From: Paenibacillus endoradicis
GTDB lineage: Bacteria > Bacillota > Bacilli > Paenibacillales > Paenibacillaceae
Reading direction: 5' to 3'
DNA length: 64,000 nt
NCBI RefSeq assembly: GCF_024721975.1
Contig: NZ_JANQBB010000003.1
Span: 744,001-808,000 of the forward strand
Part shown: piece after piece, positions 55,573-64,000 of the stretch
Layout of the letters: every line of letters starts with the position of its first letter
Position numbering within the stretch: the stretch's first letter is position 1
Program-made: the position numbers and the translations under genes
Notes under the pieces: model-generated
What the model saw: only the letters and a program-made list of their open reading frames with translations
The model's database searches: none
What the model was told of the DNA's origin: nothing

Positions 55573-55586
55573 TGTAAGCGCATTCT
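55573..55586 (+). promoter_or_regulatory. cre-like site downstream of the acsA -10
   Basis: TGTAAGCGCATTCT matches 12 of 14 positions of the CcpA box. Position just after the -10 fits repression of acsA by CcpA, known in Bacillus. Confidence 0.55.
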
Positions 55587-55621
55587 TATATCTTATATGT
55601 TTGAATTAGGAGAGTGATTCA

Positions 55622-57346
55622 ATGATTGAATTACATCAAGAGCGTATACCTGCAACGGTGACTAATGGGAATTTACAAAGCTACGAACAATCACGAAAAA
55701 ATTTTTCATGGGAACAAATCGAACAGCAACTAAGTTGGTCATCTACAGGGAAGCTCAATATGGCATACGAAGCAATTGATCGCCATGTCGAGAATGGAAA
55801 AGGAGATAAAGTTGCGTTAATTTATAGTGATCAACAGAGAGAAGAGAGCTATACATTTTTACAATTAAGTAAGGGTAGTAATCAATTCGCCAATGCTTTA
55901 AGAAAACTTGGTATTCAAAAGGGTGAGCGAATTTTTATATTTATGCCTCGTACACCAGAATTATATATGAGTGCATTAGGTAGTTTGAAGATCGGAGCTA
56001 TTGTTGGTCCGTTATTCGAAGCGTTTATGGAAACAGCAGTTAAAGATCGTCTAGCAGACAGTGAAGCGATTGCTATAGTTACAACACCTGCATTATTATC
56101 TCGGATTAAACGTGATGAATTGCCTTCTCTGAAACATATTATCGTATTTGGTAATGATGTTGAAGAAGGCGATGGTATATTATCTTATGAGAGATTGATG
56201 GCTGAATCTAGCGATGAGCAAAATATCGAATGGGTTGATCGTGAAGATGGCATGATTCTTCATTACACATCAGGTTCGACTGGTAAACCGAAAGGTATTT
56301 ATCATGTACACAATGCGATGGTGCAACATCTTTATACAGGTCAAATCGTACTAGATTTGAAGGAAGATGATGTATATTGGTGTACCGCTGACCCAGGATG
56401 GGTAACTGGTACTTCGTATGGTATCTTTGCTCCTTGGTTGAATGGCGTGACGAACATTGTGCGAGGCGGACGCTTTAGTCCAAGTGATTGGTATAGTGTT
56501 ATAGAGAAGTATAAAGTAACGGTATGGTATAGTGCACCAACTGCATTCAGAATGTTGATGGGAGCAGGAGATGAAATTGTTAATCAATTCGATCTAAGTA
56601 GCCTACGCCATGTACTTAGTGTAGGAGAACCATTGAATCCTGAAGTTGTTCGTTGGGGCATGAAAGTATACGAACATCGAATTCATGATACATGGTGGAT
56701 GACGGAGACAGGTGCGCAATTAATTTGTAATTATCCAAGTATGGATATTAAGCCAGGATCGATGGGTAAGCCGATTCCAGGAGTGAATGCAACGATTCTT
56801 GATGATTATGGTAATGAACTTCCACCATACCGCATGGGTAACTTAGCCATTGCTACACCATGGCCATCGATGATGCGCAAAGTATGGAATAATGATGCCA
56901 AATACGAAGAATATTTCCGAATCGCCGACTGGTATGTTTCAGGCGACTCTGCTTATCGTGATGAAGATGGCTACTTCTGGTTCCAAGGTCGCGTTGATGA
57001 TGTAATAAACACCGCAGGTGAACGAGTAGGGCCTTTTGAAGTGGAATCTAAGCTAATTGAGCATCCAGCTGTTGCTGAAGCGGGAGTGATTGGTAAGCCT
57101 GATCCGATTCGTGGGGAAATCATTAAAGCGTTTATTGCTTTACGCGAAGGATACACTGCATCTGAGGAATTGAAAACAGAAATTGCACAGTTTGTAAAAG
57201 TGGGCTTGTCAGCACATGCTGCTCCGCGTGAAATTGAATTTAAAGATAAGCTTCCGAAGACGAGAAGTGGAAAAATAATGCGTCGAGTACTCAAAGCGTG
57301 GGAGCTTAATCTACCTACAGGTGATTTATCTACTATTGAAGACTAA
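55622..57346 (+). CDS. acsA: Acetyl-CoA synthetase
   Basis: Makes acetyl-CoA from acetate with ATP, via acetyl-AMP. ANL-family motifs: YTSGSTGKPKGIYHVH (A3), TADPGWVTGTSYGIFAPW, DTWWMTETGAQLICNYP (A5), YVSGDSAYRDEDGYFWFQGRVDD (A7-A8) and KTRSGKIMRR with Lys551, the residue expected to be acetylated by AcuA. 574 aa, close to the 572 of Bacillus AcsA. AGGAGAG precedes the ATG. Divergent from acuA-acuC. Confidence 0.94.
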   Translation: MIELHQERIPATVTNGNLQSYEQSRKNFSWEQIEQQLSWSSTGKLNMAYEAIDRHVENGKGDKVALIYSDQQREESYTFLQLSKGSNQFANALRKLGIQKGERIFIFMPRTPELYMSALGSLKIGAIVGPLFEAFMETAVKDRLADSEAIAIVTTPALLSRIKRDELPSLKHIIVFGNDVEEGDGILSYERLMAESSDEQNIEWVDREDGMILHYTSGSTGKPKGIYHVHNAMVQHLYTGQIVLDLKEDDVYWCTADPGWVTGTSYGIFAPWLNGVTNIVRGGRFSPSDWYSVIEKYKVTVWYSAPTAFRMLMGAGDEIVNQFDLSSLRHVLSVGEPLNPEVVRWGMKVYEHRIHDTWWMTETGAQLICNYPSMDIKPGSMGKPIPGVNATILDDYGNELPPYRMGNLAIATPWPSMMRKVWNNDAKYEEYFRIADWYVSGDSAYRDEDGYFWFQGRVDDVINTAGERVGPFEVESKLIEHPAVAEAGVIGKPDPIRGEIIKAFIALREGYTASEELKTEIAQFVKVGLSAHAAPREIEFKDKLPKTRSGKIMRRVLKAWELNLPTGDLSTIED

Positions 57347-57412
57347 TAATTTAAGCTAACGTTGACTAAATGATTACATGATTAATGATAACCATGAGAT
57401 ACCATAACATAC

Positions 57413-57451
57413 AAAAGGCATTTGGAATGAGAAATTCCAAATGCCTTTTGT
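57413..57451. terminator. Terminator of acsA
   Basis: CAAAAGGCATTTGGAA / TTCCAAATGCCTTTTG perfect stem. Confidence 0.82.
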
Positions 57452-57460
57452 CTACAGTCA

Positions 57461-57507
57461 GAAGGGCTTAAGAAGCACAATGTTGCCTCTCAAGCCCTTT
57501 TTTTAAT
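57461..57507. terminator. Second terminator, toward the PBP gene
   Basis: AAGGGCTTAAGA / TCTCAAGCCCTT stem with seven T after it on the plus strand; A-rich on the other side. Confidence 0.65.
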
Positions 57508-57512
57508 ATTTA

Positions 57513-60500
57513 TTATTGCACAACTAATTTAGTAGATTGAGAAGATTCTCCAGTCTGGTTCTCAGCAGTGATGATATAGGCACCGCCAGGTTGAACCCCA
57601 CTGTGTTCAATACTCGTTCCGTTTGTAGAACCAAGTAATTGATAATTCCCATCGTTAGCAGCACTGTAATACACATGGTAATTCGATACTTGTTCAGAAA
57701 GCGGATTAGGGCTCCAGCTTATAATCAAGTTAAGACCAGAGTATTCAGCATATAAACCACTAGGAGCTGCTGGGAGTGGTAGAGCTACAGAACCACCATT
57801 ATCACCGCCATCTGGATTAGTAGGAATAGACGGGTCAGTTGGGTCTGTACCTGGATCAGTTTCAGGCATTGGATTCCAAAGGCCTGAAGTCACCGATAAG
57901 CTTGGACTAGACTGTTTCCCTACAACATCGACAGCAACGACATAGAAGCTAGTGAATTCAGCTGGATTTGTATCAACTGTAATAGAATAGCTATCTTTGC
58001 TGTAAATAATGGAATTACCGTATTTTTCGAATTCTCCATTGTTTACGGAACGGAATACCCGATATCCTACGATATCAGCAGCTTTACTATTAGAGAATGT
58101 CAATACGCCATTATTCAATCTAACACTTGATGGTGCATCAGGTAGAGAACCATCATCCACGCGAGGGTCCGTAATAGACGGAGCATCTCGACCGGCATCA
58201 GCAGGAACGTATACAGAAAGATCACGACGACTCTCAGCTGATAGTTTAGATTGAGCATTTTTTAGATCAAGCATCAGTTGATCTAGCGGCATTTTACGAA
58301 CAATGACAAGTTTTTCAACTAACATATCTTCAGGTGTAAGTGAATTTGGAACATAATTAATACCGTTATATTCAATGACTTTCATATTGATTAACGTATC
58401 GTCAACCTTTTTCGGAATGAACTGTCTATTGAACCAATCCGTAACGACAAGACCTGCTTGTTTGTTAAGGGATGAAGGCAATAATCCACTTGTTGAAGAT
58501 ACAGTCGCTTTCACAATGTCATCTGGTTGTGTGAACTCTTTGTTCACGAATAACTGTGATTGCTTTTCTGTTAATTGATTCATAATAAGTGCCCAAATCG
58601 AGCGTGCTCGTGTGCGACCTGTTGTCGTTAATGTATGAGTAGGTTTCTCATAACCAGCCCATACGCCTAATGTAACATCCGGTGAGAATCCGACAAACCA
58701 CACATCACCATAGCTTTGTGTAGATCCAGTTTTACCACCGAAGTCAATATCTTTATATGCTTTCAGTTGACCAGCTAAGGCGTGAGCAGTACCTGCGCCA
58801 TCTGAAATTACAGTTCTAAGCATATCAGACATTAAAAAGGCACTTTGTTCAGATACGACTTGTTTAGGCATATCTTGATGTTCATACACAACTTTTCCAT
58901 TTGTATCAGTAATTTTAGCAATCATGAATGCGTCGTTGAATACCCCTTTGTTAGGTATAGCACCGTAAGCATTTGTAAGTTCTTCTACGGTTACTCCGTT
59001 AAGTAGACCACCAATTACACCGGTTTTAGCAGAGTAATCACTTTCCGCAATTGTAGTAATACCCAATTCTTTAACAAAATCAAGCGCAACAGGTATTGTA
59101 AGTTCTTCGTTATAAATTTTTAGAGCTGGAATATTCATTGACCGATTAAGCGCATTACGTGCAGTGACCAAGCCAGTAAATTTACGATTAGCGTTCATTG
59201 GAATATGGAAACCCTTTTGACCATCTTGCAAAATTAATGGTGCATCATCAATGATACTTGCTGGTTGAATTAAACCTTTATCAATTGCAGGCAAGTATGC
59301 AGCGATCGTCTTCATCGTAGATCCTGGTTGACGAATCATTTGAGTTGCATGGTTCAGCTGTTCTTGATAGAAGTCACGACCTTCAATCATACCAAGAATA
59401 GCGCCTGTAGTATGATCAATTAGCATAGCTCCAACTTGCTCCACACCTTTTTCTGAACTATCTGGTGTAAAGTTTTCTGGATTACTACCGATCTCTCTCA
59501 TAATATCGTAGATATCTTTATTGATCGTAGTATGAACATGATATCCGCCACGTAATAATTCTTCACGCGCGTCTTCAATTAAACTTGCATTTTCTGGTAA
59601 CTTCAAATCCTCAGCTGTTAGCTCTTTGTTCTTTTGCAATAGTAATACTTTTGCTGCTTCACGCTCAGCCTCTAACATAAGGAAAGGATAAGTGTTGTAT
59701 GCTTTTTCTGTTGGTTCAGCGATTGAAGCTCGAATATCAAATGCAAGCGCTGAATTATATTGGTCTTTATCAATTTTTCCAGTTTCAAGCATACGACTTA
59801 ATACGACGCCTTGACGTTTGATCGCATTTTCAATACCTTTTTCATTATACTGTCCAGAACCAGTGAAGGCAGTATATGTTGATGGTAATTGTGGTAAGCC
59901 TGCAAGATACGCAGCTTGTGCAACATTAAGTTTACTCAAATCTTCAATACCGAAAATTCCTTTTGCGGCAGCTTGAATACCAAATACTTGATAACCGTTA
60001 GAACCATTACCGAAAGGCATTTTATTTAAATAAGCTGTAATAATTTCTTCTTTTTTCAAAAATCTTTCCATTCTCAAGGAAAGGAAAATTTCTTTGATTT
60101 TTCTACTATCCGTGCGATCCAAATTAAGGAATACTCGTCGAGCGAGTTGTTGCGTAATTGTACTACCACCAGTTTGAGTGTCCTCATTAAACAGTTTTTC
60201 TTTGACGGCACGACCAAGGCCCCATACATCAATACCCGGGTGTTCAAAGAAATGGCTATCTTCAGTCGCTACTAATGCATCAATTGCGATTTGAGGGATA
60301 TCATCGTATGTAACTACGATACGATCTTCATCTGTCCGTAACTGCCCGACAAGTGTCTCATCGTTGAAATATACATAACCTGTCATAGAATACTCAGCAA
60401 CTTTGCTTTGAATATAAGATTGTGATCTTACATCTTCACCCTTCACATTGGCTGCGACATAACCTGCAACGACACCGCCTGCTAATAAGCCACCAAATAT

Positions 60501-60599
60501 GACGAATAATAGAATCCATTTGAATGTTAAGAAACTAATAAGTGCAAACCAACGCCATTTTCCATAAGGAAGTGGCTGTGATTGTTGTTCCTCATGCAT
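57513..60599 (-). CDS. Class A penicillin-binding protein (PBP1A family) with FnIII tail
   Basis: Bifunctional peptidoglycan polymerase. Order: short cytosolic head, one membrane helix (residues about 18-45), GT51 transglycosylase (catalytic Glu in ATEDSHFFEHPGID near 110, then GGSTITQQLARRVFLN), a linker, and transpeptidase with SxxK (PGSTMKTIA, Ser427), SxN (SMN) and KTG (GGKTGSTQSYGDVW near 623). Two fibronectin type III-like domains end the protein (about 820-915 and 942-1028), split by a Pro/Asp/Thr linker. The start is ATG 60599 after GGAGGA; a 40-residue upstream extension is unlikely. The tail is typical of Paenibacillaceae PBPs. Confidence 0.92.
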   Translation of the reverse strand: MHEEQQSQPLPYGKWRWFALISFLTFKWILLFVIFGGLLAGGVVAGYVAANVKGEDVRSQSYIQSKVAEYSMTGYVYFNDETLVGQLRTDEDRIVVTYDDIPQIAIDALVATEDSHFFEHPGIDVWGLGRAVKEKLFNEDTQTGGSTITQQLARRVFLNLDRTDSRKIKEIFLSLRMERFLKKEEIITAYLNKMPFGNGSNGYQVFGIQAAAKGIFGIEDLSKLNVAQAAYLAGLPQLPSTYTAFTGSGQYNEKGIENAIKRQGVVLSRMLETGKIDKDQYNSALAFDIRASIAEPTEKAYNTYPFLMLEAEREAAKVLLLQKNKELTAEDLKLPENASLIEDAREELLRGGYHVHTTINKDIYDIMREIGSNPENFTPDSSEKGVEQVGAMLIDHTTGAILGMIEGRDFYQEQLNHATQMIRQPGSTMKTIAAYLPAIDKGLIQPASIIDDAPLILQDGQKGFHIPMNANRKFTGLVTARNALNRSMNIPALKIYNEELTIPVALDFVKELGITTIAESDYSAKTGVIGGLLNGVTVEELTNAYGAIPNKGVFNDAFMIAKITDTNGKVVYEHQDMPKQVVSEQSAFLMSDMLRTVISDGAGTAHALAGQLKAYKDIDFGGKTGSTQSYGDVWFVGFSPDVTLGVWAGYEKPTHTLTTTGRTRARSIWALIMNQLTEKQSQLFVNKEFTQPDDIVKATVSSTSGLLPSSLNKQAGLVVTDWFNRQFIPKKVDDTLINMKVIEYNGINYVPNSLTPEDMLVEKLVIVRKMPLDQLMLDLKNAQSKLSAESRRDLSVYVPADAGRDAPSITDPRVDDGSLPDAPSSVRLNNGVLTFSNSKAADIVGYRVFRSVNNGEFEKYGNSIIYSKDSYSITVDTNPAEFTSFYVVAVDVVGKQSSPSLSVTSGLWNPMPETDPGTDPTDPSIPTNPDGGDNGGSVALPLPAAPSGLYAEYSGLNLIISWSPNPLSEQVSNYHVYYSAANDGNYQLLGSTNGTSIEHSGVQPGGAYIITAENQTGESSQSTKLVVQ

Positions 60600-60985
60600 G
60601 TTTTCACATTCCTCCTCTAGCATAACGGAAATATTATACCATAAATATGTTAGCCAAGTATATCGTTCATACAAAAGCTCATGCCCGATGGCTCCTTTAT
60701 TAGTAGAAGCAATCTTCAAATTATGACAATTTATGTATCATTAATGAAATGATTTTTTTTTTCTATATACGTTTCATTAATTAATAATTAGACGGTGTTT
60801 ATAGGTCATTAGTTGCATTATTTGGAAATATAAAGCGCTTTATTGTCGAATGATAAAAATGCATCTAAAGTGCTATTTGTATTGCATTGAAGTAAATTAT
60901 GAAACCATCTTTGGGAAATGATGTATTATTTATTGTAATCATGTAAAATGAATATGATTGACAATATAGGTAAAGGAGGAGGGGA
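60600..60985. other. Intergenic region between PBP and the nfeD-flotillin pair
   Basis: About 390 AT-rich bases with divergent promoters. Besides the sigma-W-like promoter near 60900, no repeat or RNA was recognised. Confidence 0.5.
60900..60926 (+). promoter_or_regulatory. Sigma-W (ECF)-like promoter of the flotillin operon
   Basis: TGAAAC (60900-60905), 16-base spacer, TGTATT. ECF promoters of the sigma-W class read TGAAAC-N16/17-CGTA; Bacillus yuaF-floT is in the sigma-W regulon. Confidence 0.5.
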
Positions 60986-61513
60986 ATGGAAACTTTATAC
61001 TGGGGATGCCTCATATTCGGTATTTTGTATACCATTGTTGTCGTTATTTTTGGCGATGTTCTAGAAGGAGCACTCGATGCTTCACTGGAATGGCTTCAAT
61101 TAGACAATCTACCATTAATTCAGCCAATCACTCTAGTTGGTGGATTAGCTATCTTTGGTGGAGCCGGAATCTTGCTTATGCACTACACGGATTTCGCAAC
61201 AGCAATGGTAATCTTAATATCGATATGCATCGGAATCATTGGCATAATTCTTATTTACTTTGTGTATGTGAAGCCAATGGAGAACGCAGAAATGTCAACC
61301 AGCTATTCGATGTTAGAACTGGTAGGTAAGGAAGCTGTTGTTACTACTCCTGTTCCAGTTGAGGGGTTTGGAGAAGTGATTGTGAAGACAATCGCAGGCA
61401 TTACGAGCCATATTGCTGCAAGTTATGATAAGCAACCAATTGCAGCAGGCAATCATGTCGTCGTTGTAGAAGTCCATGAAAGTATACTTTATGTTGCAGA
61501 AATTCATTTGTAA
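60986..61513 (+). CDS. yuaF: NfeD-like membrane protein, YuaF-type
   Basis: 175 aa with membrane helices at about 3-23, 48-68 and 72-98 and a C-terminal OB-fold (ELVGKEAVVTTPVPVEGFGEVIV, GNHVVVVEVHESILYVAEI). This is the NfeD1b/YuaF layout (174 aa in Bacillus) that accompanies flotillin and affects membrane microdomains. GGAGGAGGGG precedes the ATG. 21 bases separate it from floT. Confidence 0.88.
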   Translation: METLYWGCLIFGILYTIVVVIFGDVLEGALDASLEWLQLDNLPLIQPITLVGGLAIFGGAGILLMHYTDFATAMVILISICIGIIGIILIYFVYVKPMENAEMSTSYSMLELVGKEAVVTTPVPVEGFGEVIVKTIAGITSHIAASYDKQPIAAGNHVVVVEVHESILYVAEIHL

Positions 61514-61534
61514 AAACGAGGAGGTAATTTAAAA

Positions 61535-63067
61535 GTGAACGAAGCGATGATAGTTCCTTTGATCGTAGTTGGTATTATTTTAATTATTGGTTTAGCATTT
61601 TGGGCAAGATACAAAACGGTTAGTCCTGACGAGGCGATGTTAATTACCGGATCATTTCTGGGTACGCGTAATACATCTGTAGATGAATCAGGCCGTAAGG
61701 TGAAAATTATACGAGGTGGCGGAGCGTTCATACTTCCAATATTTCAACAGGCACAATTCCTATCTCTTTTGTCTCATAAATTAGATATTGCTACCCCAGA
61801 AGTGTATTCTGCACAAGGTGTACCTGTGTTCTCAAATGGTGTAGCTATTATTAAAATTGGTGGTGCTGTTGAAGACATTGCGACAGCAGCTGAGCAATTT
61901 TTAGGTAAACCTACTGAAGCGTTGAAAAGTGAAGCTCAAGAAGTTTTGGAAGGACACTTACGAGCAATTCTAGGGATGATGACTGTTGAAGAAATTTATC
62001 GTAATCGTGATAAATTCGCTCAAGAAGTGCAAGGTGTTGCAGCTCGTGATTTGAAGAAGATGGGTCTTGTTATTGTTTCATTTACGATTAAAGATGTACG
62101 AGATAAACATGGGTATTTAGATGCACTTGGTAAGCCAAGAATTGCTGCAGTTAAGCGTGATGCCGAAATTGCTGAAGCGGAAGCAGCGCGTGATGCTACC
62201 ATTCAAAAGGCACTAGCAACGGAAGCAGCACAAAAAGCTGAACTAATGAAAGATACAAATATTTCTGAAGCTGAACGTGATAAAGAAATGAAAATTGCTT
62301 CCTTTAAAAAGGATCAAGACACAGCAAAAGCAGAAGCGGACCAAGCGTATGCGATTCAAGAAGCAAAAGCTAAGCAGTCTGTAGTTGAAGAACAGATGCG
62401 TGTTGAACTCGTTCGTAAAGAACGTGAGATTGATCTGGAAGGAAAAGAAATACTTAGACGTGAGAAGCAATTTGATGCCGAAGTGAAAAAGAAAGCAGAT
62501 GCTGATCGTTATGCTGTTGAACAGGCCGCAGAAGCAAATAAAGTGAAACAATTGAAAGAAGCAGACGCCATTCAATACCGTATTGAAGCGGAAGCGAGAG
62601 CAAATGCTGAACAAGTGCGTTTGGAAGGTATTGCAATTGCTGATGTTGAGCGCGCTCAGGGTACTGCAACTGCAGAAGTTATTCGCTTGAAAGGATTAGC
62701 TGAAGCCGAAGCGAAGGAGAAATTAGCAATAGCATTTGAGAAGTTCGGAGAAGCTGCTGTATTAGATATTGTACTGAAAATGCTTCCTGAATTAGCAGGA
62801 AAAGTTGCTGAGCCAATTAGTGCAATCGATAAACTATCGATCGTTGATACAGGAAATGGTGAAGGTGCAGCTAGATTAAGTAATTATGTTACTTCTTTAA
62901 TGGCTACAGCACCAGAAATGCTTGAAAATGTAACGGGTATTAATGTGAATGAGCTTATTCAAAAGTTTGTTAACGTAGACAAGAAACAACCTGATATTAT
63001 CGAGCAAACGTTAGCAGCAGTTGTAAATAACGAAAAAAAAGTGATTGACACTAGTACTGATTTGTAA
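61535..63067 (+). CDS. floT: Flotillin-like scaffold protein FloT
   Basis: 510 aa (Bacillus FloT 509). N-terminal membrane hairpin (VPLIVVGIILIIGLAFWARY), SPFH/PHB domain at about 30-190 (DEAMLITGSFLGTR, FILPIFQQAQFLSLLSHKL, LRAILGMMTVEEIYRNRDKF), then a long coiled coil rich in Glu-Ala (EAEAARDATIQKALATEAA, ARANAEQVRLEG) to about 420. Organises functional membrane microdomains that host signalling and wall enzymes. GTG after GAGGAGG. Terminator shared with rpsD. Confidence 0.94.
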   Translation: MNEAMIVPLIVVGIILIIGLAFWARYKTVSPDEAMLITGSFLGTRNTSVDESGRKVKIIRGGGAFILPIFQQAQFLSLLSHKLDIATPEVYSAQGVPVFSNGVAIIKIGGAVEDIATAAEQFLGKPTEALKSEAQEVLEGHLRAILGMMTVEEIYRNRDKFAQEVQGVAARDLKKMGLVIVSFTIKDVRDKHGYLDALGKPRIAAVKRDAEIAEAEAARDATIQKALATEAAQKAELMKDTNISEAERDKEMKIASFKKDQDTAKAEADQAYAIQEAKAKQSVVEEQMRVELVRKEREIDLEGKEILRREKQFDAEVKKKADADRYAVEQAAEANKVKQLKEADAIQYRIEAEARANAEQVRLEGIAIADVERAQGTATAEVIRLKGLAEAEAKEKLAIAFEKFGEAAVLDIVLKMLPELAGKVAEPISAIDKLSIVDTGNGEGAARLSNYVTSLMATAPEMLENVTGINVNELIQKFVNVDKKQPDIIEQTLAAVVNNEKKVIDTSTDL

Positions 63068-63097
63068 TCTATCGATCGATAACTGAATATATATAAT

Positions 63098-63129
63098 AAA
63101 AAGGACTGCATCGAAATGCAGTCCTTTTT
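63098..63129. terminator. Bidirectional terminator between floT and rpsD
   Basis: AAAAAGGACTGCAT / ATGCAGTCCTTTTT perfect stem with a 4-base loop. Confidence 0.9.
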
Positions 63130-63139
63130 GTACCGAATA

Positions 63140-63739
63140 TTAACGGCTGTAGAACTCGACAATTTGTTGCAAGTCGATTTCTTGAGAAAGTTCAGCACGT
63201 TCAGCAAGACGAGTGTATTTACCCTCAACTGCTGATTCGTTGAACTCAATGTAACCAGGAAGGTGCACACGAGATTCGATAGCTTCCTTAACTGATTTCA
63301 TGCTACGGCTACGTTCACGAAGACCAATTACATCGCCAACAGAAACGGAGTAAGATGCAATGTCAACTTTTTTACCGTTTACTGTGATGTGACCGTGAGC
63401 AACTAGCTGACGAGCACCAGCACGAGTGTTAGCAAAAGCTAGACGGTAAACTAGGTTGTCAAGGCGGCTTTCAAGAAGCACGATGAAGTTATCACCAGCA
63501 ATACCCTTGATTTTCGTAGCTTTAACGAATAGATTGTGGAATTGTTTTTCGCTCAAACCGTACATGTGGCGAAGTTTTTGTTTTTCCATAAGTTGTAGAC
63601 CATAACCACTGATCTTGCGACGAGAGTTAGGGCCGTGTTGGCCTGGAGGGAAAGCTCTTTTCAAGTCTTTACCTGTACCGCTTAGAGAAATTCCAAGGCG
63701 GCGGCTTAATTTAAATTTAGGACCAGTATAACGTGACAT
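63140..63739 (-). CDS. rpsD: 30S ribosomal protein S4
   Basis: 199 aa. Starts [21 protein letters not shown], includes the [13 protein letters not shown] segment ([14 protein letters not shown]), the S4 RNA-binding domain ([40 protein letters not shown]) and ends FYSR. Primary 16S rRNA binder that also represses its own synthesis in Firmicutes. No zinc-binding Cys set (C- form). Monocistronic with leader, promoter and terminator. Confidence 0.96.
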   Translation of the reverse strand: MSRYTGPKFKLSRRLGISLSGTGKDLKRAFPPGQHGPNSRRKISGYGLQLMEKQKLRHMYGLSEKQFHNLFVKATKIKGIAGDNFIVLLESRLDNLVYRLAFANTRAGARQLVAHGHITVNGKKVDIASYSVSVGDVIGLRERSRSMKSVKEAIESRVHLPGYIEFNESAVEGKYTRLAERAELSQEIDLQQIVEFYSR

Positions 63740-63912
63740 GTGTCGATTAACTCCTTCATCAAATGAAATTATTGAGGATGGGGTTGTGTTTCGCGGATAA
63801 GAAGGTTATAAAGTAAGAATTCATTCTTACACTGCCCCGCACATCAGCCGCAGGCTTGACAGTCCTTACATATCCTGAGGGTGACACAAAACCGTACGCC
63901 CTAATACCATCA
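63740..63912 (-). ncRNA. rpsD 5' leader, candidate S4-binding autoregulatory RNA
   Basis: About 170 bases of unusually G+C-rich leader between promoter and start codon. It includes CCTCAGGATATGTAAGGACTG and GTGCGGGGCAGTG, and the GAAGGAG site. Bacillus rpsD has a leader of similar size that binds S4. The fold was not computed. Confidence 0.5.
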
Positions 63913-63919
63913 TTCATAT

Positions 63920-63947
63920 ATTATAAAGTTTTACACTTAAAAGTCAA
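63920..63947 (-). promoter_or_regulatory. Sigma-A promoter of rpsD
   Basis: On the minus strand TTGACT (63942-63947), 16-base spacer, TATAAT (63920-63925). Confidence 0.7.
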
Positions 63948-64000
63948 GAAATGAAATAAAACTAGCACTTTTAAATATATTTGTAGATAAGTGCCTAAAG

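Noticed and set aside
63098..63270. Minus-strand frames across the floT end
   Set aside because: Antisense shadow frames over floT, the terminator and rpsD.

Overview
The window reads as chromosomal DNA of a low-G+C, endospore-forming Firmicute of the Paenibacillus/Cohnella type (Paenibacillaceae). The evidence is two SLH-domain surface proteins, a copper-amine-oxidase-N stalk protein, splA/splB (spore photoproduct repair), CcpA with cre-like sites, acsA-acuA/acuC, and Bacillus-like tRNA and rpsD organisation. No phage block, CRISPR array or intact insertion sequence was seen.

Region by region: (1) 0-5 kb is an ABC export system: the tail of an ATPase, a membrane-fusion lipoprotein, a large FtsX/MacB-type permease and a second ATPase with an unusual AbrB-like tail. 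(2) 5.6-6.1 kb is a tRNA cluster (fMet, Ile2/Met, two identical Leu). (3) 6.4-9.9 kb is a large SLH-anchored protein with NEAT-like (heme-binding family) domains behind a promoter carrying two Fur-box-like sites, so probably a cell-wall iron/heme protein. (4) 10-12 kb is a patch of tiny, broken and unusual genes plus tRNA-Val. (5) 12-35.5 kb is mostly ordinary core genome: a second SLH protein, NAD salvage (pncA-pncB), speA, gnd, aroK-aroA, a PTS EIICBA-EI operon, ccpA and mtnN. (6) 35.6-52.2 kb is an accessory, decaying zone. It holds an oxalate decarboxylase pseudogene, a guaA 3' remnant, other gene remnants, regulators, methyltransferases and small membrane/lipoproteins, and splA-splB and an extra map. 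Its intergenic gaps carry a family of degenerate short repeats seen nowhere else in the window. (7) 52-64 kb returns to core genes: PadR with its membrane partner, acuC/acuA divergent from acsA with cre-like sites, a class A PBP with fibronectin-III tail, NfeD-flotillin behind a sigma-W-like promoter, and rpsD with its leader.

Functional links: CcpA (33.8 kb) probably represses acsA and acuA through the cre-like sites at 55.4-55.6 kb. AcuA and AcuC are the acetylase/deacetylase pair expected to control AcsA. The PTS operon feeds the same carbon-control circuit. The ABC exporter, SLH proteins, PBP and flotillin all serve the cell envelope. Start codons were moved from the longest ORF to the best ribosome binding site where the sequence allowed. 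All family calls are from reading motifs and remembered family features; no database search was run.
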